11,682 bases of DNA from the NCBI GenBank assembly GCA_045537285.1, contig JAZSPC010000001.1, positions 1 to 11,682 on the forward strand, given 5' to 3'. Below, in pieces: positions 9,285 to 11,682 of the stretch (within the stretch, counting starts at the first letter, position 1; each line of letters begins with the position of its first letter). The stretch is from HGM13634 sp045537285. GTDB lineage: Bacteria > Bacillota > Clostridia > TANB77 > CAG-508. The notes under the pieces were generated by a model, which had not been told where the DNA came from, did no database searches, and saw nothing but the letters and a program-made list of their open reading frames with translations. The position numbers and the translations under genes are program-made.

Positions 9285-11682
9285 TTGGTAAAAGATATCA
9301 AACACGAAAAGTGCGTACGTAAAACGTTCGCAAAAACAGAGGACTCAATAGAGATGCCAAATCTTATTAAAGTCCAAAAAGATTCTTATGACTGGTTTGT
9401 AAAAGAAGGTTTGGGAGAAGTATTAAAAGATATTTCACCTATAATCGACTATTCAGGAAACCTAATATTAGAATTCTTTGATTACTACATGGAAGACACA
9501 ACAAAATATTCTTTGGAAGAAGCCAAAGAAAGAGATGCAACATATGCAACAAGATTACATGTTAAAGTAAGATTAATCAACAAAGAAACAGGAGAAATTA
9601 AAGAACAAGAAATTTACCTTGGAGATTTTCCACTTATGACAGATACAGGTACTTTTGTTATAAATGGTGCAGAAAGGGTTGTAGTAAGCCAATTAGTACG
9701 TTCACCAGGATGTTACTATGCTTTTACATATGACAAAACAGGTAAAAAATTATTCACATCAACAGTAATGCCAATACGTGGTGCATGGTTAGAATATGAA
9801 ACAGATGCAAATGACGTATGTTATGCAAGAGTTGATAGAACAAGAAAAATACCAGTTACAGCATTATTAAGAGCAATAGGTTTAGTTACAGACGAACAAA
9901 TAACAGAATTATTTGGAGAAGAAAGAAAATTAAAAGCAACATTTGCAAAAGATACAATTAAGTCACAAGACGAAGCTTTAATTGAAATTTACAAAAAATT
10001 AAGACCAGGGGAATTACCAACAGCAGATGCTGCAAGAAATCTGTTTAGTGGATTATTATTTGATCCTAGAAGATATGATTTAGCAAGAGTTGGTAGATAC
10101 AAATTCAATCAAAAATTATCATTAGCAACAAGAATAACAAACCAAGTTTCATTTGCAGATATTATAAATCCTGAAACAGGAGAAGTTTTAGTAGAAAAAG
10201 ATGCTACTATTACAGCTGATGTTGCAAAACAAATCCAAAATTCAGGAATTAATATCGTAGATGTTGTTGTAAATGATCAAAAAGTTAGAATTATAGGAAA
10301 TGGAACAGTAGATATACATTCTGTTTTAGATATAGACTTCAAAGATGTAGTTATAAAAGAAGAAGTTAACTACGAAGTATTAAAAAATATCATAGATACA
10401 ACAGATTCAAAAGACTTATTAAAAGTAATTGTTGAAAGAATGGAAGAATTAGTTCCAAAACACATTACAAACGAAGACATAATAGCATCAATCAACTACA
10501 TATTTAACTTAGACCACGGTTTAGGAAAAGTAGATGATATCGACCACTTAGGAAACAGACGTGTAAGATGTGTTGGTGAATTACTACAAAACCAATTCAG
10601 AATAGGTTTAAGAAGATTAGAAAGAGTTGTTCGTGAAAGAATGACAATACAAGATTTAGATGTTGTAACACCACAAACATTAATTAACACAAAACCAATT
10701 ACATCATCAATTAGAGAATTCTTTGGAAGTTCTCAATTATCTCAATTTATGGATCAAACTAACCCACTATCAGAATTAACTCATAAAAGAAGAATTTCTG
10801 CATTAGGACCTGGTGGTTTATCAAGAGAAAGAGCTGGTTTTGAGGTTCGTGATATTCACTATACTCACTATGGTAGATTATGTCCAATTGAATCTCCTGA
10901 AGGTCCAAACATCGGATTAATCTCAGCACTTTCAACATTTGCTATTATAAATGAATATGGATTTATTGAAACTCCATATAGAAAAATTGAAAAAGGAACA
11001 TGCAGAATCACTGATGAAGTTAAATATATGACAGCTGATGAAGAAGACCAATATATTATTTGTCAAGCATCAGAGGAATTAGATGAAAATGGATGTTTAA
11101 AAAATAAAAGAGTTAGAGTTAGAGATCGTGCAGAAATTAAAGAAATTGAAAAAGAAAAAGTTGATTATATCGACGTTTCTCCAAAACAATTAGTTTCTGT
11201 TGGTGCTGCTATGATACCCTTCTTAGAGCATGACGACGCTAACCGTGCATTAATGGGATCAAACATGCAACGTCAAGCTGTTCCATTAATGATTACAGAT
11301 TCTCCAATGGTTGGAACTGGTATAGAATACAAAGCTGCTAAAGATTCAGGAGTTATGGTTCTAGCTGAAGAAAACGGAATTGTAGAAACTGTTGAAGGTG
11401 ACAAAGTTGTTGTTAAAAACGAACTAGGTCAAAAAAGAACATATGTATTAAGAAAATTTAAAAGAACAAATGGTAGTACATGTATTAACCAAAGACCAAT
11501 TGTTAAAGAAGGAGAAGTTGTTAAACGTGGAGACGTTATAGCTGACGGACCTGCTACAGACAAAGGTGAAATGGCTTTAGGTAAAAACTTACTTATTGCT
11601 TTCGCTACTTGGGAAGGTTATAACTACGAGGATGCTATTCTATTAAATGAAAGATTAGTAAAAGAAGATGTTTTAACATCTA
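9285..11682 (+). CDS. rpoB: DNA-directed RNA polymerase subunit beta (3' end outside window)
   Basis: About 799 codons of a protein of roughly 1200 are present. The chosen start is TTG at 9285, 8 nt after GGGAG (9272-9276); an in-frame GTG at 9276 would overlap that site. The protein begins VKDIKHEKCVRKTF, then IEMPNLIKVQKDSYDWF, the usual N-terminal beta signature. Later landmarks are GAERVVVSQLVRSPGCYY and the rifampicin pocket FFGSSQLSQFMDQTNPLSEL (from residue 479), with Asp490, His500 and Ser505 at the positions equivalent to E. coli 516, 526 and 531. All three are wild type, so no classic resistance change is present. CPIESPEGPNIGLI and GYNYEDAILLNE follow. The beta subunit forms half of the polymerase active-site cleft. 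Codon use is richer in C-ending codons than in flanking genes, as expected for high expression. Confidence 0.97.
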   Translation, partial: MVKDIKHEKCVRKTFAKTEDSIEMPNLIKVQKDSYDWFVKEGLGEVLKDISPIIDYSGNLILEFFDYYMEDTTKYSLEEAKERDATYATRLHVKVRLINKETGEIKEQEIYLGDFPLMTDTGTFVINGAERVVVSQLVRSPGCYYAFTYDKTGKKLFTSTVMPIRGAWLEYETDANDVCYARVDRTRKIPVTALLRAIGLVTDEQITELFGEERKLKATFAKDTIKSQDEALIEIYKKLRPGELPTADAARNLFSGLLFDPRRYDLARVGRYKFNQKLSLATRITNQVSFADIINPETGEVLVEKDATITADVAKQIQNSGINIVDVVVNDQKVRIIGNGTVDIHSVLDIDFKDVVIKEEVNYEVLKNIIDTTDSKDLLKVIVERMEELVPKHITNEDIIASINYIFNLDHGLGKVDDIDHLGNRRVRCVGELLQNQFRIGLRRLERVVRERMTIQDLDVVTPQTLINTKPITSSIREFFGSSQLSQFMDQTNPLSELTHKRRISALGPGGLSRERAGFEVRDIHYTHYGRLCPIESPEGPNIGLISALSTFAIINEYGFIETPYRKIEKGTCRITDEVKYMTADEEDQYIICQASEELDENGCLKNKRVRVRDRAEIKEIEKEKVDYIDVSPKQLVSVGAAMIPFLEHDDANRALMGSNMQRQAVPLMITDSPMVGTGIEYKAAKDSGVMVLAEENGIVETVEGDKVVVKNELGQKRTYVLRKFKRTNGSTCINQRPIVKEGEVVKRGDVIADGPATDKGEMALGKNLLIAFATWEGYNYEDAILLNERLVKEDVLTS

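Noticed and set aside
10496..10690. Minus-strand open frame inside rpoB
   Set aside because: rpoB is continuous and conserved across it, and the antisense frame has no family match.

Overview
The window is very AT-rich DNA with standard bacterial gene structure: AGGAGG-type ribosome binding sites, TTGACA/TATAAT promoters, A/T-flanked hairpin terminators and a tRNA with an encoded CCA. It carries spmA, spmB, a GerMN-domain gene and an abrB gene with Spo0A boxes. This points to an endospore-forming (or ancestrally sporulating) low-GC Firmicute, most likely a member of the Clostridia. The species cannot be named from the sequence alone. The region is chromosomal. No transposase, integrase, phage gene or CRISPR array was seen.

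Layout. (1) Positions 1-1465 hold a plus-strand run of four small genes ending at a strong terminator: the tail of a GNAT acetyltransferase, a nucleoside 2-deoxyribosyltransferase-like protein, a CYTH-domain protein (class IV adenylate cyclase/triphosphatase family) and a small membrane protein. (2) Positions 1478-3283 hold a divergent pair, lemA (minus) and a DUF3137 membrane protein (plus). (3) Positions 3285-3635 have no confident gene. They contain a 12-bp inverted repeat enclosing a G-tract-rich core, and a possible 35-codon membrane peptide. (4) Positions 3636-6844 hold the sporulation and housekeeping block: spmA-spmB (minus), abrB (plus, with a Spo0A operator), and the rsmI-trmN6 pair convergent with abrB. 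The yabB/rsmI/abrB arrangement resembles that of Bacillus subtilis. (5) Positions 6862-8648 hold a small unknown protein, a GerMN-domain protein and a stand-alone E2-like acyltransferase whose catalytic His is replaced by Glu. (6) Positions 8696-8844 hold an initiator tRNA (minus) with its own consensus promoter and terminator. (7) From 8871 to the window end lies rpoB, which starts its own transcription unit with a consensus promoter and a leader of about 290 nt.

How the genes fit together. SpmA/SpmB and the GerMN protein act in spore core dehydration and in sporulation/germination. AbrB is the transition-state regulator that Spo0A represses at sporulation entry, and its operator here closely matches the known layout. 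RsmI, TrmN6, tRNA-fMet and RpoB form the core gene-expression part. The most interesting uncharacterised features are the rpoB leader, with chained CCTGC/GCAGG pairings that end in a possible sequestration of the rpoB ribosome binding site, and the G-rich inverted-repeat element at 3304-3389. I did not find a clear new multi-gene system.
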